From [Eubacterium] cellulosolvens LD2006 (lineage in GTDB: Bacteria > Bacillota > Clostridia > Lachnospirales > Lachnospiraceae), in assembly GCF_000621585.1 (NCBI RefSeq), contig NZ_KK211309.1, positions 482,638 to 546,637 of the forward strand: a stretch of DNA of 64,000 nt, in the 5' to 3' direction. Below, piece by piece: positions 1-8,352 of this stretch. The first letter of the stretch is position 1. Every line of letters begins with the position of its first letter. The position numbers were made by a program, and so were the translations under genes. The notes beneath the pieces were generated by a model that had not been told where the DNA came from, did not search any database, and saw only the letters and a list, made by a program, of their open reading frames with translations.

Positions 1-158
<158 letters not shown>

Positions 159-181
159 TAGAATAGCCCGCCAAAACATAC

Positions 182-268
182 CTGCCGTACATCTGAAGCA
201 AAGGGGACGGCAGTCGTAACCGAAATGCCCACTGCCTTCCTTCCCGTTTTTGACAGGGGCGGGCATTT
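182..268 (+). other. metA leader with two hairpins
   Basis: Between ligA and metA two inverted repeats are visible: CTGCCGT (182-188) with ACGGCAG (207-213), and AAATGCCC (223-230) with GGGCATTT (261-268). The second is not followed by a T-run, so it is not a standard terminator. I do not see an S-box (SAM-I) core. The region could be an untranslated leader that folds, but no known riboswitch class is recognised. Confidence 0.3.
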
Positions 269-312
269 GGAGTAAGATGAGGAGTAATTGTAACAGAAAG
301 GAAGAAATAACT

Positions 313-1239
313 ATGCCAATTAAAGTTCAAAACGATCTTCCTGTAAAAGAGATCCTTGAAAGTGAAAATATATTTGTCATGGATGAGGAGCGCGCGATCC
401 ACCAGGATATCCGACCGCTTCAGATCCTGATTCTGAATCTGATGCCGCTCAAGGAGGCGACGGAACTGCAGCTTCTCCGCTGTCTCTCCAATTCACCGGT
501 GCAGATCGATATAACCTTCATGGTTCCGGCGACACACCGAATCAAAAACGGTTCGATCAGCCACATCAACAAGTTCTATGTGACATTCGATGACATCCGA
601 AACGAGTTCTATGACGGCATGATCATCACCGGCGCGCCGATCGAGCTGATGGAGTTCGAGGAGGTGGATTACTGGAAAGAACTCTGTGAGATTCTTGACT
701 GGACAGAGACGCACGTGACCTCCACGATGTTCCAGTGCTGGAGCGCCCAGGCGGCCATGTATTATTTCTACGGGATCAACAAGAGATACCTCGACTCGAA
801 AATGTTCGGTCTCTTTGAACATAAAGTACACAACCGGAAAATACCGCTTGTTCGGGGCTTTGACGATGTTTTCCTCTGCCCGCACTCGAGACACACCGAG
901 ATCCCGATGGACGAGATTGTCAGGCATCCGGAGATCATGGTGCTGACCGACTCCGACGAGGCGGGATTCTTCCTCGGTATGGCGGACGACGGCCGGAAAG
1001 TCTTTGTGCAGGGACATCCGGAGTACGACCGGCTCACACTGGACACGGAGTATAAGAGAGATCTCGGAAAGGGACTGGAGATCGAGAAACCTGTCAATTA
1101 CTATCCGGACGATGATCCGGAGCAGAAGCCGCTGCTGCGGTGGCGCTCCATCTCCGCTGCACTGTACGCGAACTGGATCAATTACTATGTATATCAGGCG
1201 ACCCCGTACGATATGTATGGAACGCCGGTTTTCAAGTAA
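313..1239 (+). CDS. metA: Homoserine O-acyltransferase MetA (predicted O-acetyltransferase)
   Basis: Transfers an acyl group from acyl-CoA to L-homoserine, the first committed step of methionine synthesis in the cytoplasm. The 308-residue protein has the usual MetA length. Visible catalytic residues are the nucleophile Cys142 in MFQCWSAQAA and His235/Glu237 in VQGHPEYD. Residue 111, in ITGAPIE, is Glu. In this family Glu111 marks use of acetyl-CoA and Gly111 succinyl-CoA, so acetyl-homoserine is the likely product despite the common name homoserine succinyltransferase. I chose ATG 313, after AAGGAAGAAATAACT, over an in-frame ATG at 250 because homologues begin MPI-K. It is followed by a terminator. 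Confidence 0.95.
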   Translation: MPIKVQNDLPVKEILESENIFVMDEERAIHQDIRPLQILILNLMPLKEATELQLLRCLSNSPVQIDITFMVPATHRIKNGSISHINKFYVTFDDIRNEFYDGMIITGAPIELMEFEEVDYWKELCEILDWTETHVTSTMFQCWSAQAAMYYFYGINKRYLDSKMFGLFEHKVHNRKIPLVRGFDDVFLCPHSRHTEIPMDEIVRHPEIMVLTDSDEAGFFLGMADDGRKVFVQGHPEYDRLTLDTEYKRDLGKGLEIEKPVNYYPDDDPEQKPLLRWRSISAALYANWINYYVYQATPYDMYGTPVFK

Positions 1240-1325
1240 GGATAGAGCGATATTGAAGAGAAAACTTAAAACATGGTTTCTTTCTTGCGTATTCTAAAAA
1301 TCTGCATATAAACAAATTTTGATTT

Positions 1326-1368
1326 AAAAAAGTGAGGCTGACGCGCTTTGACGACAGCCTCACTTTTT
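1326..1368. terminator. Bidirectional terminator between metA and the GH26 gene
   Basis: AAAAAGTGAGGCTG (from 1327) pairs with CAGCCTCACTTTTT (to 1368) around a 14-nt loop, with an A-run on one side and a T-run on the other. It serves the converging metA (+) and GH26 gene (-), and overlaps the GH26 stop codon. Confidence 0.85.
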
Positions 1369-2323
1369 AGGTGGATGCAGGAAGTGAGACGGCATAATTG
1401 CTCTCGTACATCCGCTTCAGATTCTCGATGGAATTGTACTGCTCCCCGATGCAGAATTCTTTGGACCAGCACATATAGTAGGCCCAGGGAATCCTTGATT
1501 TCTCGAGTAGATCCGGATCCGGCAGATAACCGATCTCGGCCAGGGCGGCGACCTTTGTCGTGGTTGTATTTTTGATCAGTGCGTAATAGTCGTCAGCGTA
1601 GTCCGTCGCCTTGTACTGTTCCATGTACAGATCCACGGAGATGACATCGACATAGGCGTCGCCGGGATAGCCGTCGGCTGTACGGCAGTTCCAGACCCAG
1701 AGAAGGTTGTCCAGGTGGTGGACAGAGGTGTAATAGTTATACATGAGGATGTACAGATCTCTGGCGACGGAAGGACCTTTGGATCCCCACCAGAACCAGG
1801 TGCCGTCGGATTCGTGGAACGGACGCCAGAGAACGGGGATCTTCGCGTCAAGGAATCTGCGCAGCTCCCCGGCGATTTCATCCAGATCGTGGTAAAAGGC
1901 TGCCCGCTCGGGAGAGCCCTCCACAAGAACTTTTTCCGGATCGAAGGTCGTGTGCTCCGCGTAGAAACTCTTGTCCTCTCCGTAGAGCGGTGAAAACCAG
2001 TGAAAGGAAAGGGTGACAATGCCATCCCCGGAGGCTGCCCAGCGAAGGGCGGTTTCCATGGTTCCCTTGTTTTCTTCGACCTCGGTCAGACAGGCTTCGG
2101 ATGCGTGCTCATAATTGATGTTCGGAGAGTAGCCGAGGAGCTCGAAGCCGCGAAGCAGGGGCTCGCGGCCGGTCGTCTTCCGGATATAATCGATTTCCTC
2201 CATGGGATTTGTCTGGGTGTGCTGTCCGGTGATCAGCCGGTTTCCGGCACTCTGACAGAGACGTGCGAGTAATTCCCGTGCCTCGGATGTTGCATTCGGG
2301 TTGACGGGCAGATATGGTTTCAT
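1367..2323 (-). CDS. Glycoside hydrolase family 26 protein (beta-mannanase-like)
   Basis: A 318-residue protein with the GH26 TIM-barrel signature. LWRPFHESDGTWFWWG carries the acid/base Glu171, and ALAEIGYLPD the nucleophile Glu263. GQHTQTNP near residue 33 and the SFHWFSP segment near 106 also fit. Family members hydrolyse beta-1,4-mannans, and a few cut other beta-glycans. No signal peptide is present, so it should act in the cytoplasm on imported oligosaccharides, unlike most secreted mannanases. The start follows AAGGAGGAATTCCACCT. It stands alone and diverges from pepT. The exact substrate cannot be read from the sequence. Confidence 0.85.
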   Translation of the reverse strand: MKPYLPVNPNATSEARELLARLCQSAGNRLITGQHTQTNPMEEIDYIRKTTGREPLLRGFELLGYSPNINYEHASEACLTEVEENKGTMETALRWAASGDGIVTLSFHWFSPLYGEDKSFYAEHTTFDPEKVLVEGSPERAAFYHDLDEIAGELRRFLDAKIPVLWRPFHESDGTWFWWGSKGPSVARDLYILMYNYYTSVHHLDNLLWVWNCRTADGYPGDAYVDVISVDLYMEQYKATDYADDYYALIKNTTTTKVAALAEIGYLPDPDLLEKSRIPWAYYMCWSKEFCIGEQYNSIENLKRMYESNYAVSLPAST

Positions 2324-2369
2324 AGGTGGAATTCCTCCTTGGTATCATCAGATTCTTTTGTATGCTATT

Positions 2370-2412
2370 ATAGTATATGCATTCGACGTATTCGTCGAGC
2401 ATTTTGTGACAG
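2370..2412 (+). repeat. Dispersed hairpin repeat, copy 1
   Basis: Contains GCATTCGACGTATTCGTCGAG followed by CATTTTGTGACAG when read across the segment. It resembles the cores of copies at 8244, 45901, 46055 and 41222. This copy sits in the short divergent region between the GH26 gene and pepT, so it may overlap their promoters. It is the most divergent copy. Confidence 0.5.
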
Positions 2413-2427
2413 AGGGAGGAAGAAACA

Positions 2428-3669
2428 ATGATCAGAAATACAAAACTCGTCGATCGTTTTCTTAGATATGTAAAGATAGATACCCAGTCATCGGAGGAAG
2501 CGGAGGAGCAGCCGTCGACGCAGAAACAGAGAGTTCTTGCCGATCTTCTGGCAGAGGAACTTGAAGCCCTCGGTGCCGCTGTGGATTACGACCGCGAGCA
2601 CTGCTATATCTATGCTTCTGTACCGGGAAACGGAACGGCGGATACGGCACTCGGCTTCATCGCCCATATGGACACGTCTCCGGCGGTCTCCGGCGCGGGA
2701 GTTGCGCCGAGAATCATCGGGACCTATGACGGAACGGATGAGATCCTTACGACGGAGGATTTTCCGGAGCTTCTTCACCATATCGGGGAGGATCTGATCG
2801 CGACGGACGGAAAAACGCTTCTCGGTGCCGATGACAAAGCCGGAATTGCCGAGATCATGAATATGCTGGAATACTTCTTTGAGCATCCGGAAATCAAACA
2901 CCGGCCGATCCGGGTGGCCCTTACGCCGGATGAGGAGATCGGAAGGGGCACTGAAAATTTTGACGTGGCGAGATTCGGTGCCGCGCAGGCCTATACGGTC
3001 GACGGCGGGAAGCTCGGTGTCATCGAGTACGAGTGTTTTCACGCGGCAGCGGCCAGGGTTACGGTGAGCGGAAGAAGTGTGCACACCGGCGACGCGAAGA
3101 ACAGGATGATCAACGCGGTGCGGCTGGCGATGGAATACAGCGCAATGCTTCCGGAGGCGGAGACGCCGGAGCACACGGAGGGCTATGAGGGCTTTTACCA
3201 TCTGGACAAGATCCGCGGAGATGTTGAGGAGGCTGTTCTTGATTACATTCTTCGGGATCATGACAGGGAGAAGTTTCAGGCGAGGAAGAACGTCATGCTT
3301 CAGAACGCGGACTATATGAACCGGAAATACGGAAGCGGGAACGTGAACGGGATCAATGTACACGGAAAGGAACTGGTGCGCGTGGAAATCCGGGATCAGT
3401 ATTCCAATATGGCAGAGATTATGAAGGATCATATGGAACTGATCACAAACGCCGAGGATGCCCTTCGCTCCCTCGGTGTGGAACCGGTGACGGAGCCGAT
3501 CAGAGGAGGTACGGACGGTGCGGCGCTCAGCTTTATGGGGGTTCCCTGTCCGAACCTTTGTACCGGAGGGTACAATTATCACAGCAGATATGAATACGCG
3601 AGCGTGCAGGAGATGGAGAAGACTGCGGAACTTCTCATCCTGCTCGCCAAAGCGGAGTCCGAAGGATAA
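2428..3669 (+). CDS. pepT: Peptidase T (tripeptide aminopeptidase)
   Basis: A 413-residue M20-family zinc peptidase that removes the N-terminal residue of tripeptides in the cytoplasm. Metal-binding motifs are seen in order: FIAHMDTSP near residue 78, GADDKAGIAEIM near 134, TPDEEIGRG near 167 and VDGGKLGVIEYE near 192. The VHTGDAKNRMINA segment near 220 belongs to the dimerisation domain, and YNYHSRYE near 383 gives the C-terminal ligand. Length and motifs match PepT rather than PepD or ArgE. The ATG follows GAGGGAGGAAGAAACA. It is monocistronic as far as can be seen. Confidence 0.95.
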   Translation: MIRNTKLVDRFLRYVKIDTQSSEEAEEQPSTQKQRVLADLLAEELEALGAAVDYDREHCYIYASVPGNGTADTALGFIAHMDTSPAVSGAGVAPRIIGTYDGTDEILTTEDFPELLHHIGEDLIATDGKTLLGADDKAGIAEIMNMLEYFFEHPEIKHRPIRVALTPDEEIGRGTENFDVARFGAAQAYTVDGGKLGVIEYECFHAAAARVTVSGRSVHTGDAKNRMINAVRLAMEYSAMLPEAETPEHTEGYEGFYHLDKIRGDVEEAVLDYILRDHDREKFQARKNVMLQNADYMNRKYGSGNVNGINVHGKELVRVEIRDQYSNMAEIMKDHMELITNAEDALRSLGVEPVTEPIRGGTDGAALSFMGVPCPNLCTGGYNYHSRYEYASVQEMEKTAELLILLAKAESEG

Positions 3670-3779
3670 GCGGCTTATTGACGATGGATGTAAGGGTCAG
3701 GCGTGACCGTACAGGTGAGAAATCAGAAGACAGTTCTGATTTATGAGTAATGGATTGATCGGGAAAAAAGAGGACTGGA

Positions 3780-5159
3780 ATGGAAAACAGGAAAGAGAAA
3801 AACAGGCAGGTGCGGGGCGCTTTTAAACGCGCGGACCAGAAGAGAGAAAAGGTAGGCGCGAAGGAAGACAGACCGAAGGAAAACAGACGGAAGGAAGACA
3901 GACCGAAGGAAAACAGACGGAAGGAAGTCAGACCGGAGAGTGAAGGAAAACCGAAGAGCGGCGTAAAGTGCAGAATTGACAGGAAATGCGGCGGCTGTGT
4001 GTATCTCAGACATACCTATGAGGAGCAGCTGGCGATCAAGGAGAAACAGGTTCGTTTGCTCATGGACGGGATTGCGAAGGTCCGACCTGTAACCGGCATG
4101 GAGGACCCCTTCCACTACCGCAACAAGGTCAATGCGGCTTTCCAGAGAAAGCGGGACGGAAAAATTGTCTCCGGCATTTATGAGGAGGGAACCCACAATG
4201 TGATTCCGGTGACGAACTGTCTGATTGAGGATCGCAAGGCCGATGAAATCATCGGCACGATCCGGAAACTGGCACTCTCGTTTAAGGTGCGGATTTTTGA
4301 CGAGGATCACGGAAGCGGACTTCTCCGCCATGTCATGATCCGAAGGGGACACGTGTCCGGCCAGATTCTGGTCATCCTTGTGGTGGCATCGCCGGTTTTT
4401 CCGTCCAAGAACAACTTTGTAAAAGCCCTTCGGGCCGCCCATCCGGAGATCACGTCGGTCGTTCTCAATATCAATGACAAGCAGACGAGTATGGTGCTCG
4501 GAAGCCGAAACATCACGCTCTACGGAAAGGGCTATATCGAGGATACACTCTGTGGCTGCAAGTTCCGTATCTCGCCGTCCTCCTTCTACCAGATCAATTC
4601 CGTCCAGACGGAAAAACTCTACGGCAAAGCGATTGAGCTGGCGGAGCTTGGCGGTAAGGAGACGGTGTTTGATGCCTACTGCGGAATCGGAACCATCGGA
4701 ATCACGGCGTCTTCCAAAGCAGGAAGAGTCATCGGTGTCGAACTGAACAAACAGGCGGTGCGCGACGCGGCGGTGAACGCGAAGCTGAACAGTATATCCA
4801 ACATCCGCTTCTATGCGGATGACGCAGGCAGATTTCTCACTGAGATGGCCGAAAGGGGAGAGAAGGCGGATGTCCTCTTCATGGATCCTCCGAGAAGCGG
4901 AAGTACGGAAGTCTTCATGAAGGCGGCGGTCGATATGGAACCGTTGAGAATTGTGTACGTCTCCTGCGACCCGGAGACGATGGCGCGGGATCTCCGTTTT
5001 CTGCGAAAAGAGTACACGGTCGGAGAGATCTGGCCCTTCGATATGTTTCCGTGGACAAAGTCGATTGAATGCGTGACGGTTCTTACGCGGAAAAGTCTGC
5101 GGAAACCATCGGCGGCTGGCCGGACGGGACAGGCGAAAAAAGATGTGAAAAGTTGTTGA
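3780..5159 (+). CDS. 23S rRNA (uracil-5-)-methyltransferase, RlmD/RumA family
   Basis: Methylates a uracil in 23S rRNA with SAM. The 459-residue protein starts with a very basic segment of about 60 residues (KENRRKEDRPKENRRKE) and has no TRAM domain. A Fe-S type cluster motif follows, CRIDRKCGGC (residues 64-73). The C-terminal half has the SAM motif FDAYCGIGTIG, DPPRSG, and the catalytic cysteine in VYVSCDPETMARDL. The target base, U1939 or another, cannot be told. A second RlmD-like gene with TRAM lies at 22769, so the two are paralogues. The gene is followed closely by the tRNA-Gly promoter, which lies inside its last codons. Confidence 0.88.
   Translation: MENRKEKNRQVRGAFKRADQKREKVGAKEDRPKENRRKEDRPKENRRKEVRPESEGKPKSGVKCRIDRKCGGCVYLRHTYEEQLAIKEKQVRLLMDGIAKVRPVTGMEDPFHYRNKVNAAFQRKRDGKIVSGIYEEGTHNVIPVTNCLIEDRKADEIIGTIRKLALSFKVRIFDEDHGSGLLRHVMIRRGHVSGQILVILVVASPVFPSKNNFVKALRAAHPEITSVVLNINDKQTSMVLGSRNITLYGKGYIEDTLCGCKFRISPSSFYQINSVQTEKLYGKAIELAELGGKETVFDAYCGIGTIGITASSKAGRVIGVELNKQAVRDAAVNAKLNSISNIRFYADDAGRFLTEMAERGEKADVLFMDPPRSGSTEVFMKAAVDMEPLRIVYVSCDPETMARDLRFLRKEYTVGEIWPFDMFPWTKSIECVTVLTRKSLRKPSAAGRTGQAKKDVKSC
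3860..3919 (+). repeat. Two exact 30-bp tandem repeats in the RlmD-like gene
   Basis: Two adjacent copies (3860-3889 and 3890-3919) of a 30-bp unit encode KEDRPKENRR-type decapeptides, followed by a partial third copy. They form the basic N-terminal extension of the methyltransferase. Such repeats can vary in copy number by slippage. Confidence 0.85.
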
Positions 5160-5184
5160 CAATGCGTGAGGATTCATGTATATT
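5156..5184 (+). promoter_or_regulatory. Sigma-70 type promoter of tRNA-Gly
   Basis: TTGACA (5156-5161), a 17-nt spacer and TATATT (5179-5184) lie 38 bases before the tRNA. The -35 box overlaps the 3' end of the upstream methyltransferase gene. The GTTGTTGACA block is shared with the rRNA promoter near 63777. Confidence 0.85.
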
Positions 5185-5221
5185 ATCTTTTGTCAGCGCG
5201 ACAAGAGCTGACAGAAGATAT

Positions 5222-5293
5222 GCGCGAGTGGCTCAGGGGTGGAGTACAACCTTGCCAAGGTTGGGGTCGCGGGTTCGAATCCCGTCTCGCGCT
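5222..5293 (+). tRNA. tRNA-Gly (anticodon GCC)
   Basis: A full cloverleaf is readable. The acceptor stem GCGCGAG pairs with CTCGCGC. The anticodon stem CAACC/GGTTG encloses the loop TTGCCAA, giving anticodon GCC. The T-arm is CGGG-TTCGAAT-CCCG. T is the discriminator base and CCA is not encoded. GCC reads the GGC and GGU glycine codons. It has its own promoter and terminator. Confidence 0.97.
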
Positions 5294-5296
5294 CGC

Positions 5297-5328
5297 AAAG
5301 GCGGATCGGTATTGATCCGCCTTTTTTT
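5297..5328 (+). terminator. Terminator of tRNA-Gly
   Basis: AAAGGCGGATC pairs with GATCCGCCTTT around a 6-nt loop and runs into seven T residues. Confidence 0.93.
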
Positions 5329-5380
5329 GTGTGACAACGAGCCGGGTATCGAACTTAATAAAAAAGTAACACAAAATTCT

Positions 5381-5408
5381 TTGATTATATTTATTAACTT
5401 AGTATAAT
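5381..5408 (+). promoter_or_regulatory. Promoter of the SGNH-MBOAT cluster
   Basis: TTGATT (5381-5386), a 16-nt spacer and TATAAT (5403-5408) lie in an AT-rich stretch about 40 bases before the first gene of the cluster. Confidence 0.6.
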
Positions 5409-5445
5409 CCTTAATAAGTTTGAAAAAAAATAAGGGAAATCAGCT

Positions 5446-6315
5446 ATGAAAAAATCAGAGGACAGAACGATTCTTCATGTGGCAGTGGGAGCTGTCGTCG
5501 TTATCGCGCTTGTCGTTGTTATTTGTTCCCTTTTCGGGGGCAGCGGCAAGTCTTCCGTTTCTACATCAGAAATTCATCAGGGCGTCGCCTTTCTGGAACA
5601 GCAGGAGCAGGGGGATGTCTCTGTCGTACAGGGAAAAATCAGAGAAATTCAGCAGAAGAAAGAAGCCGCTGCGCGTTCGCAGCGAAGGAAGCAGTTTGAG
5701 GACGGGCAGATCGACGTCTGGGAACTGTTTAGGAATTACGCGATTCTCGGGGATTCCAGATCCGAGGGATTCATTGATTTCGGTTATCTCTCGAGTGAGA
5801 GAGTGCTTGCCGGAAAGGGAGACAACATCGATAAGATTCCGGAACATATGGATAAGCTGAAAGCACTCAATCCGTCGCAGATTTTTATTTGCTACGGCAT
5901 GAACGATCTCACGAATAATATCGGAGGTTCTCCGGAGGGCTGGGTGGCCAGGTACGGGGAGTACATCGACCTGATCCGCCAGAACATTCCGGGAACGGAA
6001 ATCTATGTGAACGACATCATGGCGCCGCAGGACGCTGCCTATGCGGTTTCCGGAAACCTCGCGAATTACGCACAGTACAATGAGGTGCTGAAAACGATGT
6101 GCAAGGCGAAGGGCGTACATTACATCGACACGACGGAGACGACCTCTTCAAACGCGGATCTGTACGCGCCGGACGGTATTCATTTTAATTATGACTTTTA
6201 TCCCTACTGGGCAGCGGATATGCAGCTTGCTGTCATGGGTGAGGATGAGACGGATGTGAACAGCGGTTCAGAGAAGGATCAGCCCGAAGAGGCGGGAGAA
6301 GGTCTGGACGAATGA
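5446..6315 (+). CDS. Membrane-anchored SGNH/GDSL-type hydrolase
   Basis: A 289-residue protein with one N-terminal membrane anchor (about residues 11-29), then an outward-facing hydrolase domain. ILGDSRSEGF holds the nucleophile Ser104, CYGMNDLTNN the oxyanion Asn, and DGIHFN the Asp243/His246 pair. SGNH enzymes act as esterases or acetyl-transferases on carbohydrate. Its place ahead of DUF4358, MBOAT and DHHW genes suggests a role in acetylation or de-acetylation of an exported polysaccharide; this is inference. Start: ATG after AAGGGAAATCAGCT. The acidic C-terminal tail is not conserved in the fold. Confidence 0.8.
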   Translation: MKKSEDRTILHVAVGAVVVIALVVVICSLFGGSGKSSVSTSEIHQGVAFLEQQEQGDVSVVQGKIREIQQKKEAAARSQRRKQFEDGQIDVWELFRNYAILGDSRSEGFIDFGYLSSERVLAGKGDNIDKIPEHMDKLKALNPSQIFICYGMNDLTNNIGGSPEGWVARYGEYIDLIRQNIPGTEIYVNDIMAPQDAAYAVSGNLANYAQYNEVLKTMCKAKGVHYIDTTETTSSNADLYAPDGIHFNYDFYPYWAADMQLAVMGEDETDVNSGSEKDQPEEAGEGLDE

Positions 6316-6331
6316 GAAATGTGGGGGCAAG

Positions 6332-6823
6332 ATGGAAAGAGATTTTTCAGAATTGAAAATGATCAGCTATGCGAAATGGCTGTTGGTTCTGATCGCCGTG
6401 ATCGCGATTATTCTCCAGTCTGTGAGCGGACGATCGAGCAGCACGGAGATCGGCGAGATGAAAGATAAGGTGACGGCACAGGCCGATCTCTCGAAGATGC
6501 AGGAGGGAGACAATCAGATGATCCGCCGTCTCTACGGACTGGATGTATCGCAGTTCGAGGGCGTTGTACTGTATTATCCTGTCACCAACATGGGCGCGGA
6601 GGAGATCCTCCTGGTCAAAATGAAAGACAAGAGTCAGCAGGCTGAGGTGAAGGCGGCCATTGAAAAAAGGCTGGACACTCAGAAGAAGAGCTTCGCCGGT
6701 TACGGCGCGGATCAGACCGCGATGCTTGAGAAGAGTATCACGGACATTCACGGGAACTACGCGTTTTTCGGCTGCGGAGAACAGCCCGAAGCGATGCATC
6801 AGGCGTTTCGGAAAGCATATTGA
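6332..6823 (+). CDS. DUF4358 family membrane-anchored protein
   Basis: A 163-residue protein with one N-terminal membrane segment (about residues 12-30) and a soluble extracytoplasmic domain. The pattern LYGLDVSQFEGVVLYYP, followed by AEEILLVK and a closing GNYAFFGCG, fits DUF4358. The function is unknown. Members are common beside MBOAT acyltransferases in Clostridia, as here. It lies 16 bases after the SGNH gene and 14 before the MBOAT gene, so co-transcription is likely. RBS: GTGGGGGC. Confidence 0.75.
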   Translation: MERDFSELKMISYAKWLLVLIAVIAIILQSVSGRSSSTEIGEMKDKVTAQADLSKMQEGDNQMIRRLYGLDVSQFEGVVLYYPVTNMGAEEILLVKMKDKSQQAEVKAAIEKRLDTQKKSFAGYGADQTAMLEKSITDIHGNYAFFGCGEQPEAMHQAFRKAY

Positions 6824-6837
6824 GGGGGAAGAAGTAG

Positions 6838-8226
6838 ATGACATTCAACAGTATATCGTTTGCGTTTATTTTTCTTCCGCTGTCCCTGCTTTTGTATTAC
6901 ATCGTTCCGCGCAGGATCAAGTCTTTTGTGCTCGTCCTTCTGAGCCTGTTGTTTTATGCGTGGGGAGATGTGCGCTATCTCCTGCTCCTTCTTTTTTCCA
7001 TGGCCTTCAACTATCTGGCTGCCATGGAAATCTACGGATGGAGACAGAGGGGCTTTGAGGAAAAAACAAAGGGAGCTGTCATTTCCGCCGTTGTCGTAAA
7101 TCTGGCATTGCTCGGCTTCTACAAGTACGTGGGTTTCCTTCTCGGAATCATCGGTATCAAATATCAGGCACCGCCGCTTCCGATCGGAATTTCCTTCTAC
7201 ACCTTCACGGTGCTCTCCTACGTGCTGGATGTGTATTTCGGAAAAGCGCCCTGTGAGAGAAATATCATTTCTTACATGCTGTATGTTTCGTTCTTTCCGA
7301 AGATTACACAGGGACCGATTGTGGAGTATCATAAGATCAGAGAGCAGCTTGCGGCAAGGGAACTCTCCGCGGTCGGTTTTTGCAGCGGAATGCGTCTGTT
7401 TCTCGTCGGCATGTTCAAGAAGGTTCTGATTGCGGATAACCTCGGGACGGCCTTTTCCTCCCTGCAGAGCGTGGGTCAGATGGCGTCGGCGACGGCGTGG
7501 CTCGGCATGATCTTCTACAGTCTGCAGTTGTATTTTGACTTCAGCGGCTATTCGGACATGGCCATCGGACTTGCGAGAATGTTCGGCTTCCGCCTGGAGA
7601 AAAACTTTGACTACCCGTACATGGCGGACAGCGTGACGGATTTCTGGAGACGCTGGCACATCTCCCTGGGAGGCTGGTTCCGGGACTACGTATATATACC
7701 GCTCGGCGGAAACCGCTGTAGCAAAGGGAGACAGATTCTGAATCTTTCCGTGGTCTGGCTGCTGACCGGTATCTGGCACGGGGCGAGCTGGAACTTCATC
7801 GTCTGGGGAATTTATCACGGACTGTGGGTGATCGCTGACAAGGTTTTCTTCAGCAGGTTCCTGAACCGTGTTCCGCGCTTGTTCCGGATCGCCGGCACGA
7901 CACTGATCGCGTTCTTCGGCTGGATCTTTTTCTTTTCGCCGACGCTCGGAGACGCCTTCGGCTGGATGGGGCAGATGTTCGGATCCGCGCACATGGGATT
8001 CTGGAATGCCACGACTTCCTATTATCTCGGAAGTAACTTCCTGCTTCTGATCCTGGCGTTCCTCTGCTGCGGACCGAACGTGAGCAGACTTGTTAACGCC
8101 TATTCGTACGAGAAGAGCAGAGTGCACGCCGGGATTTCCGTGGCCTGTTATCTGCTGCTCTTTATTCTCTGTATTTCAAATATGATCGCGAATTCCTATT
8201 CGTCGTTCCTGTACTTCCGGTTCTGA
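6838..8226 (+). CDS. MBOAT family O-acyltransferase (AlgI/DltB-like)
   Basis: A polytopic membrane protein of 462 residues that should pass acetyl groups across the membrane to an extracellular polymer. Typical features are the PRRIKSFVLVLLSLLFYAW start, the YLDVYFGK-like segment, the KITQGPIVEYH block near residue 155, the DFSGYSDMAIGLARMFGF block near 237, WRRWHISLGGWFRDYVYIPL near 263, and the conserved His314 in GIWHGASWNF. AlgI works with SGNH/AlgX-type periplasmic partners; here the SGNH and DHHW proteins take that place. The acceptor polymer is not known. RBS: GAGGGGGAAG. Confidence 0.92.
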   Translation: MTFNSISFAFIFLPLSLLLYYIVPRRIKSFVLVLLSLLFYAWGDVRYLLLLLFSMAFNYLAAMEIYGWRQRGFEEKTKGAVISAVVVNLALLGFYKYVGFLLGIIGIKYQAPPLPIGISFYTFTVLSYVLDVYFGKAPCERNIISYMLYVSFFPKITQGPIVEYHKIREQLAARELSAVGFCSGMRLFLVGMFKKVLIADNLGTAFSSLQSVGQMASATAWLGMIFYSLQLYFDFSGYSDMAIGLARMFGFRLEKNFDYPYMADSVTDFWRRWHISLGGWFRDYVYIPLGGNRCSKGRQILNLSVVWLLTGIWHGASWNFIVWGIYHGLWVIADKVFFSRFLNRVPRLFRIAGTTLIAFFGWIFFFSPTLGDAFGWMGQMFGSAHMGFWNATTSYYLGSNFLLLILAFLCCGPNVSRLVNAYSYEKSRVHAGISVACYLLLFILCISNMIANSYSSFLYFRF

Positions 8227-8243
8227 TCCGGGGATTTCCGGAT

Positions 8244-8290
8244 GGATTCGGCGCATTCGTCGAGTTATTCTGCGACAGCTATACTTGATA
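8244..8290 (+). repeat. Dispersed hairpin repeat, copy 2
   Basis: Carries GCGCATTCGTCGAGTTATTC then TGCGACAGCTATACTTGAT. It matches copy 4 at 46055 over about 40 bases. It lies in the 126-bp gap between the MBOAT and DHHW genes. Confidence 0.7.
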
Positions 8291-8352
8291 TTGTTTTGTG
8301 AATGATGTACCGGAGAGAAGAAAAAACAGTAACACAAATATGAGGGGATGCA

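Noticed and set aside
159..312. SAM-I (S-box) riboswitch before metA
   Set aside because: The conserved S-box core is not seen; only two simple hairpins are present.
3741..5177. Long minus-strand frame (478 codons) opposite the RlmD-like gene
   Set aside because: Its residues are the antisense of a clear methyltransferase, with no family pattern or ribosome site.
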